Shown: positions 12,406 through 23,269 of the stretch, one piece after another
Layout of the letters: the number at the start of each line of letters is the position of its first letter
How positions within the stretch are numbered: the stretch's first letter is position 1
Origin: Phlyctochytrium arcticum
Lineage: Eukaryota > Chytridiomycota > Chytridiomycetes > Chytridiales > Chytridiaceae
Length of the DNA: 64,000 bases
Assembly: GCA_025602905.1 (NCBI GenBank)
Contig: JAHLKI010000002.1
Span: 1,240,001-1,304,000 of the forward strand
Direction: 5' to 3'
Program-made: the position numbers and the translations under genes
Notes under the pieces: model-generated
Seen by the model: the letters and a program-made list of their open reading frames with translations, nothing else
Database searches by the model: none
What the model was told of the DNA's origin: nothing

Positions 12406-14356
12406 ATCCTAATTTCTTGTGGTAGGCATCAAAAACGTTCCAATGATTATTTTTTTTCGAATGCTAATTCCAAGGCCCAGGTTGGCTGTTGACCTTTACT
12501 GTATTAGATAAACAACTTCGGCTTATATATAAAATCACTTTTGTATTATCCTTCATCCTGTATTTTGTAAGTTTTCGTTGTCAAATTTCATAGTCTTTGA
12601 AAAAGATCCAAACATTGGAACGTTTGTGGAAGTCACTGTACGTCAGCGGATTCGAACCAAAAGTGGCCGAGCTGTCTCCCGGCCCGAGCTTCCGGATCGC
12701 ACAGGTGTAGCATCCCAGCTCGCGTTCTGATTGGCTCGCACAGCCACCCATCCTGCATTATGTGCAGAACCCATGCTGCACCTCGGGAGGTGCAGAAACA
12801 GAACGAAACACGCACATCTTCGCAGATCCTCACACATCTTGACGCGCAACGCGACCCATCTTACGCAAATCTCACCCCAAACCCACCCATTTGCATACCT
12901 TTCTCCACCCAAACAACCAAGGAAGATGCCCCAAGACCTCAAACGGAAGCGAGACATGCAACACCTGCATGATTTTATCATCGTCCGTCTTGCCCTCAAG
13001 CTCATCTGGGAAGTCGTCTCCCTCCCAATGGAACCGGAATGGGAGCTAATCGACGACATGTTTCCCAGAATATACGTTCTGCTATCCAAAATTCGATATT
13101 GGTCGCCCCAAGTTCCAGTCCCCAAGCAATTGCGCGAAGATTTTCTCCACCTTCTGGACGACGGCCGTTTTACGGATGAAATGCGCATGTTGCGGTCAGC
13201 CTTCCACTACCTGTTAGGATTGATTTCCCCGGACCCCGTTTTTAAAACCACAAGCATTCGCAAGCCTATGACCATCCAGTTACAGTTAACAATTGCCCTC
13301 TGGCGTTTTGGCCATTCTGGAAATGCCAGCGCGATTGGCCAGACTGCAAAATTCTGGGGGGTCTCGGAAGGCAGTGTCGTGAACGCTACAAAGCGTGATA
13401 TCGTCGCTATCTGGAGGCTAAGGGAAAGATACCTCTACTGGCCTCGGGCGGAAGAACGCAGGGAAATTAGTCGCCGCGGCCAAGAAGCAAGTGGATTTCC
13501 CAGCTGCATTGGATTTGTGGATGGGACCCACATCCCACTTTATCATAAACCGGTCAAAGATGGTTCGGACTATTTCAACCGAAAGATGAGTTATTTGCTC
13601 GCAGCCATGATTGTTTGCGACGATTCTAAAGTTATTCGGTTCGTCCACTGCGGCTTCCCAGGAAGCGCAAATGATAGCCGAGTCTCCAATAACTCCAACC
13701 TTGCTTGTCACCCCAACACCTACTTCTCTGGCGATGAGTACATCATTACTGATAGCGGATACCCTCTTACTACGACCACTATAACCCCCTACAAGGGCGT
13801 GGAGGGTGCTTTGGGTACCAACCGGCAACTTAATCATTCGCTGGCAAAACTACGCGTTTGCAATGAACACTGTATCGGACTTCTCAAGAACCGCTTTGCC
13901 AGTCTCAAGGAATTACGTTGCTCATAAAAAGGCTCGTTCAAGCGCGCGGTTCGGTTGAACGAGAAATGGTTCGATTGATAATAAAAACCTAGGGTTGCGC
14001 CGGAGGTGCGGACTGACCAACAGAAGAACTGAACTGATAGACACTAACAACCAACAGACAAGGGAACGTCTGAGTACGATAAATATTTGAAAGACTAGGC
14101 TCAAAAAATTCGAATATGATAAAATCTTGACAAGTGCTATTGCACATACTCGAAGAAAGAAAAAAAATGAAACTAGAGGAGAACAACAGAGAACAATGGA
14201 TTTCAATAGAATCAAAGTATTGATGATTGAAGAAATAAAATAAATGTAGAGAACAGAGGTGATGAAGTAAAAAATACTATATTAAATTAAACTAGAACTA
14301 CTCTATGAATGCAAATATGCCGTATAAAAGAAATGAGAGCAGAAAAATCGCACTAC

Positions 14357-16704
14357 TATGAGGGGGGTGAGTCGGGAATAGCGGCATCTCGGTCCAGTCG
14401 CAATTGAGTCAGCAGCTTTTCCGTTTTGGGTCCTTTCCGGTCCTCTTGGATTCTGCGCTGCCGAATCTTGGCCAGAAGGATTTTGAAGCCGAGGTAAGTC
14501 GTTCCAGGAATCGGGTCGAGGTCGGCGGTCGGCAGTCCCGTGCCGTAAATCGTTGAATCGGGCCATACCCCCGCAGAATTCAACCTCAATGACGATCGCC
14601 TTTCGGTTGGAGTAGGTGTCGGCATCCCTGGACCGTTCCTTCTGAGTCCAGAACTTGAGAGGGATGGGGAGGTTTGGGCCGGCCGAAGTCCACTGCTTGA
14701 TTGATTCAAACCAATAGGTGATCATTGGGATGATCTCTTGCTGGGTGTTGCTGGCTTGGAGAATGGTGGCGGTGGTCTTTCTCCTTCGGCACTTGCGGCC
14801 TCCCCAGATTGACGGGGATGAGCGGCTCGTATCAATGCTGGCACGGCGAGGGATAGGAGTTGTGGGGATGTTGGAGGAAGAGGTGGCCGGTATGAAAGGA
14901 GGTCCGTTGGGGGGTTGGGTAGATGGGTGTTGGGGTTGGCTCAGGAGGTGTCTCTTAATTTCCTTTAGTTCCTGGAACAATTGCGGCATCAGGGAGATTT
15001 GCTTTAATTCGAAAGAAAGAAAGGGGAAAAAGAAAGTCAGTTGAAAGTTTTCCAGGGCGGAGGAAAGGTTCATCACGCTTGCAAGGCACACTAACTAACC
15101 TGGAAAAACTTCCACATCTGGCGGGCCCGTCGTAGTTCCCTCGTTATCATCTTCAGCTCATATGCAACCGCGCTGTCTCCCTTAGCATCCTCGGCACTAA
15201 AGTAGTCGCCTCGAGAGCTTTCCTGTGCCCTCCCTGGCCTCATCATGTTTCCAAAATAACTCTCATTCTTACCAACCTCGTCCAATAAATACTTCACAAT
15301 AGTATCGATATGCTCACCATTCCCCCACCCACCCCACCATCGCACCGCCCTCAACGACCACCGAATTTTCGCATACATGAACCTGCAAATAATATACGCA
15401 TTAGAACTTTGAAATAAAAAACTAGATAAACAAACGATCGTTACCTGTGTTGAGACCCTCCTTGCCGGAAGCAATGAGTTGTGAACTTGCTTCCCATCGC
15501 AACCGTGCCCAATAGATTGCTGCCGTCAATGCACTTCTTGAGGTACGTGCTCAAGAATTTTGTTGTCAATGGGGTCCCCCTCCGGAACGGGCTAAGATCT
15601 TTTTTGTTGCCGGCTACTATTGGAAAAAGGTAGTCGTCTTGCTGGAGTCCGCCCACCAGAGTTTGGTCCAGATACGCGATCCAGTCGCTTAGGTAACCAA
15701 ACGCGTCGACGTCCTTCTCTTCTGCCGTTGCAGGCTATATTTGGTAAGTTCGTCCTGCCAAAGGGTCTTCCTGATTGGTTTTGCGCCAAACCAACTCGAT
15801 CTCATGGTATTCTAGGCCGTTGTCCTCGATGTTGGGGCGGACGTACTTCTTTGCAGTTTGCATAGCTCTTCCGAACGGGTCCAGAGATACCAGGCCAACG
15901 TGAAATAGGCCAGTAGCATTTTTCGTTCCCAGTCTTCGAAGGGGAATGTGGACTTGAGCCATCGGACCAGATGCTCTAGCTGGGGAAGGAGCATGGGGGC
16001 AGAGCGCTCCGGCTCGGCTAAAGGAAAATAGAGGAGGTGAGTCCATGGCTGACTTGCATACAAACATGATTTGGATAACTTACAAGTTCTCTTTTCCAGG
16101 CGCTTGATAGAGTCGAAATATGTTTTGAAGTCTTTGTGGTTGATGGGGTTGCCTTGCCATTCGCCGTTGACGAATTCATAGTTGCTCTCGTAGCAATCAT
16201 GCTTCTGGCTGTTGTTGAGAAAGACAGGAATGGTCAGTTCATGTTCCAGCATACAAAGGAGTGAGCGACATGTGACTTACGTGAAATTGTCTTTTAGAGC
16301 CGATTGAATTTGTTCCGCGGTTGAGTACGATAGGTTCTTGTTCTCCATCTCATTCTCCAAGTAGGGTCGGCAAGCTCTCGGTGTGTTTTGGTCAAGGCCT
16401 CCGGTTTCCAAACACGAAACAAACTCTGGCCAGCTTTCGGCAATATATTCCTTGAAGGCTTTGACGCGGTTGTCGTAAATGATCCCCGTGGCCTTGGACA
16501 GCCGGAAGTTGTCAACGGTTCTGGCACTTGCTCTCGGGTCAGGTTGAGTTGAGGTGCCTTCTTGCCTTTCCTGCCCCGTTTAGTCTTTGGTTGGGCGGCT
16601 GCATTGGGAGGGGTCTGGTCGAGAGTAGGCGGTCCAGAAGTGGTCGAAGCTTCGGCATTGGTGGCATCAGCAGTAGCATCAGCAGTAGTCGCGGTGGAAG
16701 CCAT
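14357..16704 (-). pseudogene. Crypton tyrosine recombinase with GCR1_C-like tail
   Basis: Starts at ATG 16704 with a low-complexity Ala/Thr/Lys leader. It is split by GT-AG introns (about 16213-16281 and 16021-16083, and two more near 15370-15445 and 15025-15101). The recombinase domain shows the catalytic Arg in LWTRSEEL, box II HCFR within FTTHCFRQGG, Trp in RWWGGW, and the nucleophile Tyr in VKYLLDE. This arrangement is typical of fungal Cryptons. The tail (about 14750-14560) has a PLKFW and RKAIVIEVEF pattern resembling GCR1_C. Lesions: a frame change near 16530, another near 15855, an in-frame TAG at 15735-15737, and frame changes in the tail. Confidence 0.85.
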
Positions 16705-16765
16705 GATTGAAGTTGGCGGATATGAAGAAGAAGAAGAGGAGGGTTTGGTGATTGTACCCTCCCTT

Positions 16766-16776
16766 TATATAGGCTT
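16766..16776 (-). promoter_or_regulatory. TATA box of the Crypton gene
   Basis: On the minus strand CTATATAAAGG lies about 60 bp upstream of ATG 16704. Confidence 0.6.
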
Positions 16777-16865
16777 TTGCATCTGGGTGCAGGCAGACGG
16801 CAATGTTGCATTCCTTCCTGATGTCCTTTCTGATACATTCAATTGTACACATTCATTCACTCAAG

Positions 16866-17330
16866 TTTGCATGCAGCGGCGGCCGCGGAGACATTAGCAT
16901 GTAGAATTTTGTCTGGCAACGGGACCGACAAACGCAGATCTTTAAGTTTCATGATCGGGCAAACAGGCTATTTTACTCGATTTTGATGTAAAATTTCCAT
17001 TCGTAAACGAAGGAAACGTTCATTTTGCATGCAGCAGAGACAAGGGCAACGCCCAAAAGTCTTTGGACATGGAGGCTGACAATGATGGGTTACAACGGTG
17101 GTCTCAGTTTCATGATCGGGCATACGATCTTATTCCAATGTAAATTTTCCATAAGGAAAGCAATGCCTACAATATACAGTTTGCATGCAGCGGAACAGCA
17201 AACGCCTGCAACATTTTCCAAAGAGACCGCCGACGGCGGTCTCTTTTTCATCAACATTGTTCAAGGAGACCGCCTTTGGCGGTCTCAGTTTCATGATCGG
17301 AGTGATTGGGGGTGTATAAGCTGGAGAAAC
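16866..17330. repeat. Three tandem units of about 157 bp upstream of the Crypton gene
   Basis: TTGCATGCAGC recurs at about 16867, 17025 and 17182. TTTCATGATCGG recurs at about 16946, 17106 and 17288. The units are diverged. They lie between the recombinase promoter and the element edge. Confidence 0.7.
17221..17288. repeat. Twin hairpins with the same 9-bp stem
   Basis: GAGACCGCC-GAC-GGCGGTCTC (17223-17243) and GAGACCGCC-TTT-GGCGGTCTC (17267-17287) are two perfect stem-loops with identical arms and different 3-nt loops, 23 bp apart, in the third tandem unit of the Crypton. Confidence 0.8.
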
Positions 17331-18119
17331 AGCAAAGTTTTTTTGTCTGTGTGTGTGCAATGTAGAAGAAGATGCAGCATGAATATTTGCAGGGTGTGCG
17401 GACTTTGAAAATCTGGCAGGCTGTCGAATGGCTGTTGAACGATGGGCGGTCCGAGGGCCTGGCTCTAATTGATTTACTTAGCCGTTGAACCAGCTATGAA
17501 CGCGGTCAGAATATGCGCGTAGCCATGAACCGCAACAAGCCCTTCTTTTTCATTTTTACGCGGTTTCCCAACATACTCGGATTTGGTTCAACCCGCCCGT
17601 TCAACGGCTAAATAGTCACCTATGGCTGCGCTAAAAGAGACGCGCTTGGCCAGTCAGAACAGGTCCATTGAACCAAGAAATTAAGTATTCTTATCGAGGG
17701 ACCACGCTCCAAAGCGCTCGCGATGGGCTGGATACAGGCTTGTTGCATTCTTCACAATTTTTTGGCCGCTCTTGCCGACACATATGAGCCCAGATGGGGT
17801 ACTGATTTATCCTCTGCAGATGAAGAGGAAGAGGAAGAACCTGTTACTACGAGTACTTCAGACGGCAAGCAGAAACGGGAGCGCCTTAAACCGCTGGTTC
17901 TCGCCCATAGAAATCGCTATTAATTCAAGTTGTCATTTACTAAAGTTCAATGTCTTGTTTCTTGATTAATGTGATTTATTAGAGATGAATTTTTTATGGT
18001 ACAACTTCATACATATTTATTAGCCTGCGCCTGCAACTTCATCATTTCAATCTCCGCCAGCTTCAATTTAACTCAAGCTGCTTCAATTCCATCTCTCTTT
18101 CTGCCGTACCCTTCTCAAA

Positions 18120-18995
18120 TTAGTACTTGCGACTCTCCTTCTCGAGCTCGAAGCGGAAACGCCGTTTGTCACGCTGGCTTTCCTATTCGAACTGCTTTGC
18201 CAAGCGTTCGCTTTCCAGCCGGTCCCTGCGCTCATCACGCTCGCGCTCGTACCTCAACCGCGTGTCGACCGCTTGTTGGGCCAATCGCGCCAAATCTTTC
18301 ATTGCTGTAGCAACAAAGTTATTTGTTTTGGGTTTTTTGGTCGTTTGGTTGTCCTCAGTTCCGGCCTTTCTTTTCCCTTTGTCCGATGGCTTGGCCCCTT
18401 CACCATCCTCCGCGTCTTCTTCGTCCGACTTTTCACCCTCGTCAAGCGCTGGTGTCTGGCCAGCAGAACTCTGGACAGACCCGTCTGCACCGTCATCATC
18501 ATTGCCGAGGATGAGATCTTCAAGTTCGGTCGTTTGGTCATCGGTTTGGGAGATGGTACCAGGGTTGTTGCATGTTCTATCGCCCAGGACGGTGGCGAGG
18601 TGGTCCCATTGCGGAAACATCCTCTTGATTTTTGACATGATGTTGGGCGTTTGCAACTAGTCTTTGTCCGAAATACCTGAACCCGTCTTATCCAAATATT
18701 GAAGGGCTTTGCGGTATTGACCTTCGTAAGCTTCAAGCTTGCTCTTGACTTGCTGCGCGGTGAGGCCAGGAAATCCCTTGTCCACGAGGAGGGCGGCCAA
18801 TTCTTGGCATAACTGGATTTTTGTTTTTTTGCTGGTGGGGTTGCGGTTCCACTTGTCTTTGTACCCGCCGCAACGGAATTGGTCGTAATTTCCTGCGTCG
18901 TTGAACCACTCAATGAGGACGTCTTCCTCCTCAGGCGTCCAGCTGTGTCAGTTGCTATTGCTTTGGCTTTGGCTGTTGCTGGTTGAGTTGGGCAT
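18120..18995 (-). pseudogene. Harbinger accessory Myb/SANT-like protein with three in-frame stops
   Basis: The second gene of PIF/Harbinger elements, usually a DNA-binding partner that helps import the transposase and bring it to the ends. From ATG 18995 one frame runs without any shift to the stop at 18120, interrupted by TGA (18948-18950), TAG (18657-18659) and TAG (18183-18185). The DNA-binding domain is near the start (SWTPEEEDVLIEWF; YKDKWNRNPTS; LTAQQVKSKLEAYEGQYR). An acidic and Lys-rich linker follows with a likely nuclear signal (KGKRKAG, KKPK). The tail is a charged helix rich in Arg and Glu. It runs opposite to the transposase gene. All three stops can be explained as C-to-T changes in Arg or Gln codons. 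Confidence 0.8.
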
Positions 18996-19045
18996 GATGG
19001 GATTGATGGGATTGATGGGATTGATGGGATGATGGAATGATGGGA
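18992..19045. repeat. Short tandem repeat (GGGATTGAT)n
   Basis: Four near-perfect 10-bp units of the type TGATGGGATT run through and just upstream of the Myb-like gene start. Confidence 0.75.
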
Positions 19046-19117
19046 TGAAGGTTGTTGAGATATGGGAATAGTAGGGAATTTTTGTTTGATAATTGTTGGG
19101 GGAGATCAGCATCCTTT

Positions 19118-19128
19118 TTCTTTATATA
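19118..19128 (-). promoter_or_regulatory. TATA box of the Harbinger Myb-like gene
   Basis: Minus-strand GATATATAAAG about 125 bp upstream of ATG 18995. Confidence 0.5.
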
Positions 19129-19547
19129 TCCCTCATCCAAGGACTTCAGATGTCATCAGATATGAAACAGAGTTTCTCGAAAATTCTTAAATTTCCATTG
19201 TCTTCCTCTCTTATGGGGAGGTTGACAAAGATTTCATGTTCATCTGATGCCGTTGCATCTTGTGTATGTCATAGCGTTTCTTTATTTCTTTAAACAATCT
19301 TACAACAATAACGAGAGATCTCCTCGGAGCTGTTTGTTCTGACAATTCTGCCATGCCATCTTCGTAGATTTGCCCCTCAAAATGATTCCCACCCGCAGAT
19401 TCAGAAGCCTGCGCAGACGGATAGAACCGGCAACAAGCCGGCAACAAACCAGTCACGGGCTACCCCGATTTGGTAACTAAGCCAGGATTGAACCATGTTC
19501 TGCAAACACGTTCTGCGGTCAGGTTCTGCATCATTTTGAAGGAGGCG

Positions 19548-20118
19548 ATTGGATATCTACCCACGCCCAACAATGAACACAATCATAATGTTTTTGAAAG
19601 TGACTGGACTACCATCGGTTCTAAACTGTTGGTTCAGGTTGAGGGTCCTTCAATGGTCTGGGAGATAATCAAACTTTTGTATGAAACACTAATTTTAAAA
19701 GAATTTCCTTCAAGTCTCAACATACTTACTGTACCTCGTAGAAGACAATGGAATCATTGTCTGTGAAAAACTTTAGCAGTTACATCATACTATGTTTTTA
19801 GCAAGGACACACTGGCAAATTAAGACAATTCTCAGAACCACACTCACATTTAGGTATTGTCACCGGTCTCTGTGAAGATGAGCAGTATTCAGCTTGAAGA
19901 TATTTAACATGCACATCCATCACCTATGCGATTACTTTTCATAAGTGGCATGGGCAAGCATGGAGGGGATCGGTGTATATCATACCTACATATTCAGTGA
20001 GTGGATACTTCTTCTTGGATACATTTACATTTTGATATTTTTACTTATTTAGTGGAGATCAAAATGTAAATACTCCCTACATTGTACCCAATGGAAGCGA
20101 GGGTTTACCCTCTCGTCT
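19548..20118. repeat. Dispersed repeat, copy B right part
   Basis: Matches 826-1436 of copy A. Together with 10183-10988 it forms one copy that was split by the Harbinger element. Confidence 0.85.
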
Positions 20119-20800
20119 ATCATAAGGAAGACACTACGGATGGGGCTTACCTATCATGACATAATCACGGGGTACTTGGCACAACAACCAGACGATCCAA
20201 CATTTATTATTGCGGCCAGTGGTGGATCACCATGCTGATGAATACATGGGCCTCATCCACCAGGGTACACTGGTACAAGATGGTAGTAGGATTGGGACCC
20301 CCACGGCCGTTGGTTGACGCTGAAAATACAAAGCCGCTTTACCAAGACGTTTTTGTACCTCAATAGAATTTTGTATTCATCTGTTTCTCAATAATAGTCT
20401 TTGTCCATGTTATGAAATATGTGAAGCAACCCTGGACAAAAGGCACCTTGGTAGACTAGATTGACTAGATTGCTTATTAGTTGAATAAATAGATGACAGT
20501 TTGTACAGTAGTTATATACACTTTGAGGACATAGGAAATAGAGTAAATTGCGAATGAAGTGTAATGTAGTGAGTTTCTTTTAATGCTGGACCAGGGGTGA
20601 CTCCGTCATGTGACCATACCAGCCACTGACCGCTAAATTCTGTGATTGGCCAGTGTGATGGCGAAGTCATTGGCCTGTTTTTGCCATTACTCTTACCGTT
20701 TTTAATCTCTTCAAAACCAGTGAAAACCTCAATAAAATGGCGAAATGGTGCAAGAATTCAATAGGTGATTCTTCGTGATTCTGCAAAGCAAAGTTTCCAC
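20119..20800. other. Spacer, no gene recognised
   Basis: About 680 bp with no long reading frame, no clear repeat of other parts of the window and no RNA gene that I can identify. Confidence 0.5.
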
Positions 20801-20806
20801 CCTCGC

Positions 20807-20857
20807 AAGGGCCGCCGGCAGGCGGCCAGGGTGGTGCGGGGGTTCACCCCCGCCCAA
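20807..20857. repeat. GC-rich double hairpin, unit 1
   Basis: Two adjacent stem-loops: GGCCGCCGGCAGGCGGCC (20810-20827) and GCGGGGGTTCACCCCCGC (20836-20853), followed by CCAAT. It stands out sharply from the AT-rich surroundings. Confidence 0.85.
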
Positions 20858-21120
20858 TCAGTGCTTGTAGTTTGAGTATCATTGTGCTGACTTTGAGTAA
20901 AATTGAACCAGAATCAGAACTGGTGATCAGTAATATTTTGTTTCTTCTGTCCAGAGAACTTCTGTGATATAATCGCTTAAGATGTATTGAACTAGAATCA
21001 GACACTTTTATATGAAGGGTAAATTGTGGTTACAATGCATTCTAGGCTATAGGAGTGGGGCGGACGGGTAACGTAAGCATATACCTCGACAAGAACCCCT
21101 AAGCCCAGTTTCAGCCCTGA

Positions 21121-21172
21121 CAAGGGCCGCCGGCAGGTGGCCAGGGGGGTGCGGGGGTCCTCCCCTGCCCAA
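21121..21172. repeat. GC-rich double hairpin, unit 2
   Basis: Same layout as unit 1: GGCCGCCGGCAGGTGGCC then GCGGGGGTCCTCCCCTGC, ending CCAAT. A stem mismatch in each hairpin shows independent drift. Confidence 0.85.
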
Positions 21173-21233
21173 TGAACATCATTTTGAATGTTCGCTGCTC
21201 TCCAGCATCTTCCTCAGAGTTTTTGCCTCTGAG

Positions 21234-21284
21234 ACGGCCGCCGACAGGCGGCCAGGGGGGTGCGGGGGTCTCCCCCGCTCAATC
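21234..21284. repeat. GC-rich double hairpin, unit 3
   Basis: GGCCGCCGACAGGCGGCC then GCGGGGGTCTCCCCCGC, followed by TCAAT. Loop sequences differ from the other units while the stems are kept. Confidence 0.85.
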
Positions 21285-21599
21285 GGTGATGCCTTTGAAT
21301 ACAAAATAAACCTCTGTTACTATTCAGTATTGCGAAATGACCGACGAGATTTGGTCCATCTTCCTGCAATGGGCGAGACCGCCATTCTGACCGAGCTTTC
21401 CTCAACCAAAGGGAGAGTGCAACTGAAGCCTCAGCCCTGGGGGCCAGCCAACCTCCGCCCGCCAAGCCACTTCTGTCGGAAATTGCGGGCTTGAATTTCT
21501 GGGGACAGGGCAGCAGAGGTTTGAAACTCCGCCATCAGTAAAGAAAACTGGGCCACCTGGGAGAGACAAGCCACTTTCGTGTAAAAGCCGGGTTTGACC

Positions 21600-22519
21600 G
21601 GTAGAATCAGTCCTTTCAGTCCAGAGAACACACCTGCAAGGCTTGAAGAAAATGAATAGATGCAATCTCTCGTTCAGAGCCACCTCGAATATTCCGACGG
21701 ATTAATATCAATGTCTCAACGCCGTCTTCACTTCGCGGGTAGAAGGTAAACACTGGGCATAGATCAAATCCAACGGTTCCGCGAACGCGAATATCTTGAC
21801 TCTGTATCGCACAATCAGACGAAACTGCCAAACGCAAATGGAGGATTATCGCCAAGTGGTGCACATCGACTCGAACACCGAGCACCGCTTTACCAACGGG
21901 AAGCAGGAGGATTTCTACTTCTCCGTACAAAAGCACTTGGCAAAGTGCATTCTGCAAGACGTTGACAATCAGCGCATCAAGGCAGATAGGATTGAAAAGG
22001 CGGCGGATAATCCTGCTGCAGTATTCGACGACAACTCGCCGGCTCTGGAACCTTGCCGAGGGCCGCTCCGCACTGTCATGGGCATACCCTGCGCGCACGA
22101 AATCTTGGCCATGCGCAAGGATGAGAGAGGTCTGCATCTTTCTGATTTCATTAAGAGATGGCATCTGCAGCCATCTTCCACCCACGCAAGCGGAGATTCT
22201 CGCGCCGCGGAAGGGACGGTACGTTGCCATTTGCCGTACGCAACTAAACAAGCGACTCAAGACTGGTGCGGAACATGCTGAGGCCGAGGTGCACGCAAGG
22301 GACCAGGTCTGCAGCATCTGCAAGGACCGCGGGCATTGCCGTGACCAATGCCCGGCAACCCTGCCGGCCGCTCAAGCTGCTGGGATGGCCTTTGACAACC
22401 TACCTGAGTTGCAAGCATCGTCAAGCAGCACACCCCCACCAAGGACGCGAGCGGCACCTAGATGTACCAGCTGTGGATCGCTTAATCACAGGTTCAACAA
22501 GTGTCCGTCGAAGGCATAA
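21600..22519 (+). pseudogene. MULE-2, C-terminal transposase fragment related to MULE-1
   Basis: Protein similarity to MULE-1 starts near 21632 (LKK...) and continues through TSRVEGKHWA, LYRTIRRNC, a KADRIEKA block, GIPCAHEILAMRKDER and two CCHC knuckles (CSICKDRGHCRDQC and CTSCGSLNHRFNKC). The first two thirds of the transposase are missing. In-frame stops occur in the early part (for example TAG after GKHWA near 21762) and a frame change near 22190. No terminal repeats were found. It is a relic of a sister copy, not a functional gene. Confidence 0.85.
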
Positions 22520-22529
22520 AATCTGATGG

Positions 22530-23265
22530 CGGTCTGCGCTGTTCATCTTGCAGTTAGAGTTGATATAGAGACTTAATAGGCAGCCTTTTCCAGCCTTTCT
22601 CCTTCCTTCACGTTGGACTCAATAGATTCTCATCATTTGGCTTTGGAGTATATATATGCACCTAGCAACTATTGCTGTACACTTCACTCTTACAGCAACT
22701 CTGCGCTGGCCAGTATCTGGCAGCGCAAAGTCGGATTTGGCCAAAATATCTGGGTTCGGTTGCTATGTAATGAATTTATGTCACACCTACCGGTGTGGCT
22801 CACCAAATCGGGAATTTGGTCAAAATACCCCTGGGAAATTAAACTCCAACATACCCAAGCTGGTTTAGCCACGGGGTGACACAGCCTTGCCATTTGTTGC
22901 TGTAGATCGGGGGGGGGGGGGGGGGGGGCAACGCAAATAGCACGGGGTGTCCGGAGTGTGACATGTCGCGTTTTGTTTATACTTGCGCTTTGTTTATACT
23001 CGCCACAGTGGACTCTTGAGCGCGCGGCAGACTTGAAACAGCGCTCAATAAGATACCCGTTGCCGGAGTTTGCATGTCTCTGAGACTCCCTTTTGTCCAA
23101 TTAAAAGGATTGCAAATAGATCAAAATGCATGTGGATTGGGTCCCTCTTCCAAAAATCATTGCACATAACTTTGCAACTTTTGGAAATGCTCCTCGGCCG
23201 GTGGTGTTGGTATCATTGTTGCATAGAGGAAAGCTGCCCTCTCCCACCAGCCAATACGCAATAGA
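22530..23265. other. Spacer with poly-G tract
   Basis: No gene recognised. A 20-base run of G lies at 22909-22928. Two similar 25-30 bp segments (around 22727 and 22801, sharing TTTGG-CAAAATA) are present. A TATATATAT run near 22648 has no gene after it. Confidence 0.5.
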
Positions 23266-23269
23266 CTTT

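Larger units (their letters stand above)
11043..12639 (+). mobile_element. Tc1-type element nested in the Harbinger TIR region
   Basis: Begins CAGTGACTTCC at 11043 and ends GGAAGTCACTG at 12639, flanked by TA on both sides (11041-11042 and 12640-12641). The terminal repeats are similar for about 32 bp. The length of 1,597 bp is normal for Tc1. The insertion sits just inside the left terminal repeat of the Harbinger element, so it is younger than that element. Confidence 0.95.
13918..17694. mobile_element. Crypton (tyrosine-recombinase element) inserted in the Harbinger transposase
   Basis: Boundaries are set by where the Harbinger coding sequence stops and resumes, to within a few bases. No terminal inverted repeats were found, as expected for Cryptons. 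A clear target duplication is not visible; TTACG on the left and TTATCG on the right are the closest match. It carries one gene on the minus strand and tandem repeats upstream of it. A 9-bp inverted repeat (CTCGTTCAA/TTGAACGAG) lies at the left end. Confidence 0.8.
12926..17923 (+). pseudogene. PIF/Harbinger DDE transposase split by a Crypton insertion
   Basis: Exon-like 5' part 12926-13917 starts at ATG 12926 (MPQDLKRKRD). An earlier in-frame stretch has no ATG. It contains an HTH-like region (ASAIGQTAKFWGVSEGSV) and the DDE_Tnp_4 motifs CIGFVDGTHIPL, a CGFPGSANDSR block and DSGYPL. The coding sequence stops after FASLKELR, the point where Harbinger proteins continue with a conserved WI-ACCILHNF block. 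That block is found 3.8 kb downstream at about 17696-17923 (MGWIQACCILHNFL, then an acidic tail), in a frame compatible with the first part. The gene was therefore intact when the 13918-17694 insertion arrived and is now dead. Confidence 0.9.
10989..19547. mobile_element. PIF/Harbinger-type element, 8.6 kb with two nested insertions
   Basis: Left end AGCCTCCTTCAAAATGATG and right end CATCATTTTGAAGGAGGCG are inverted repeats similar for about 50 bp. They contain repeated CAGAA motifs that may be transposase binding sites. Copy A of the surrounding repeat gives the empty site: ATT occurs once there (826-828) and on both sides here (10986-10988 and 19548-19550), so the target duplication is 3 bp, the size used by PIF/Harbinger. 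Inside are a DDE transposase gene (+) and a Myb/SANT-like gene (-), the two genes normal for this superfamily. Without the Tc1 and Crypton insertions the element would be about 3.2 kb. Confidence 0.88.

Noticed and set aside
12652..12725. tRNA-like sequence near GGATTCGAACC
   Set aside because: The T arm and acceptor stem do not pair; it lies inside the Harbinger terminal region.
17221..17288. Bacterial-type terminators
   Set aside because: Hairpin followed by T-run looks terminator-like, but the context is a eukaryotic transposon with spliced genes.
20807..21284. CRISPR-like array from the three hairpin units
   Set aside because: Spacing is irregular (about 315 and 115 bp), units are palindromic with variable loops, and there are no cas genes.
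21214..21683. Minus-strand frames next to the MULE-2 fragment
   Set aside because: No motif, and they overlap the GC-rich hairpin unit and antisense MULE similarity.
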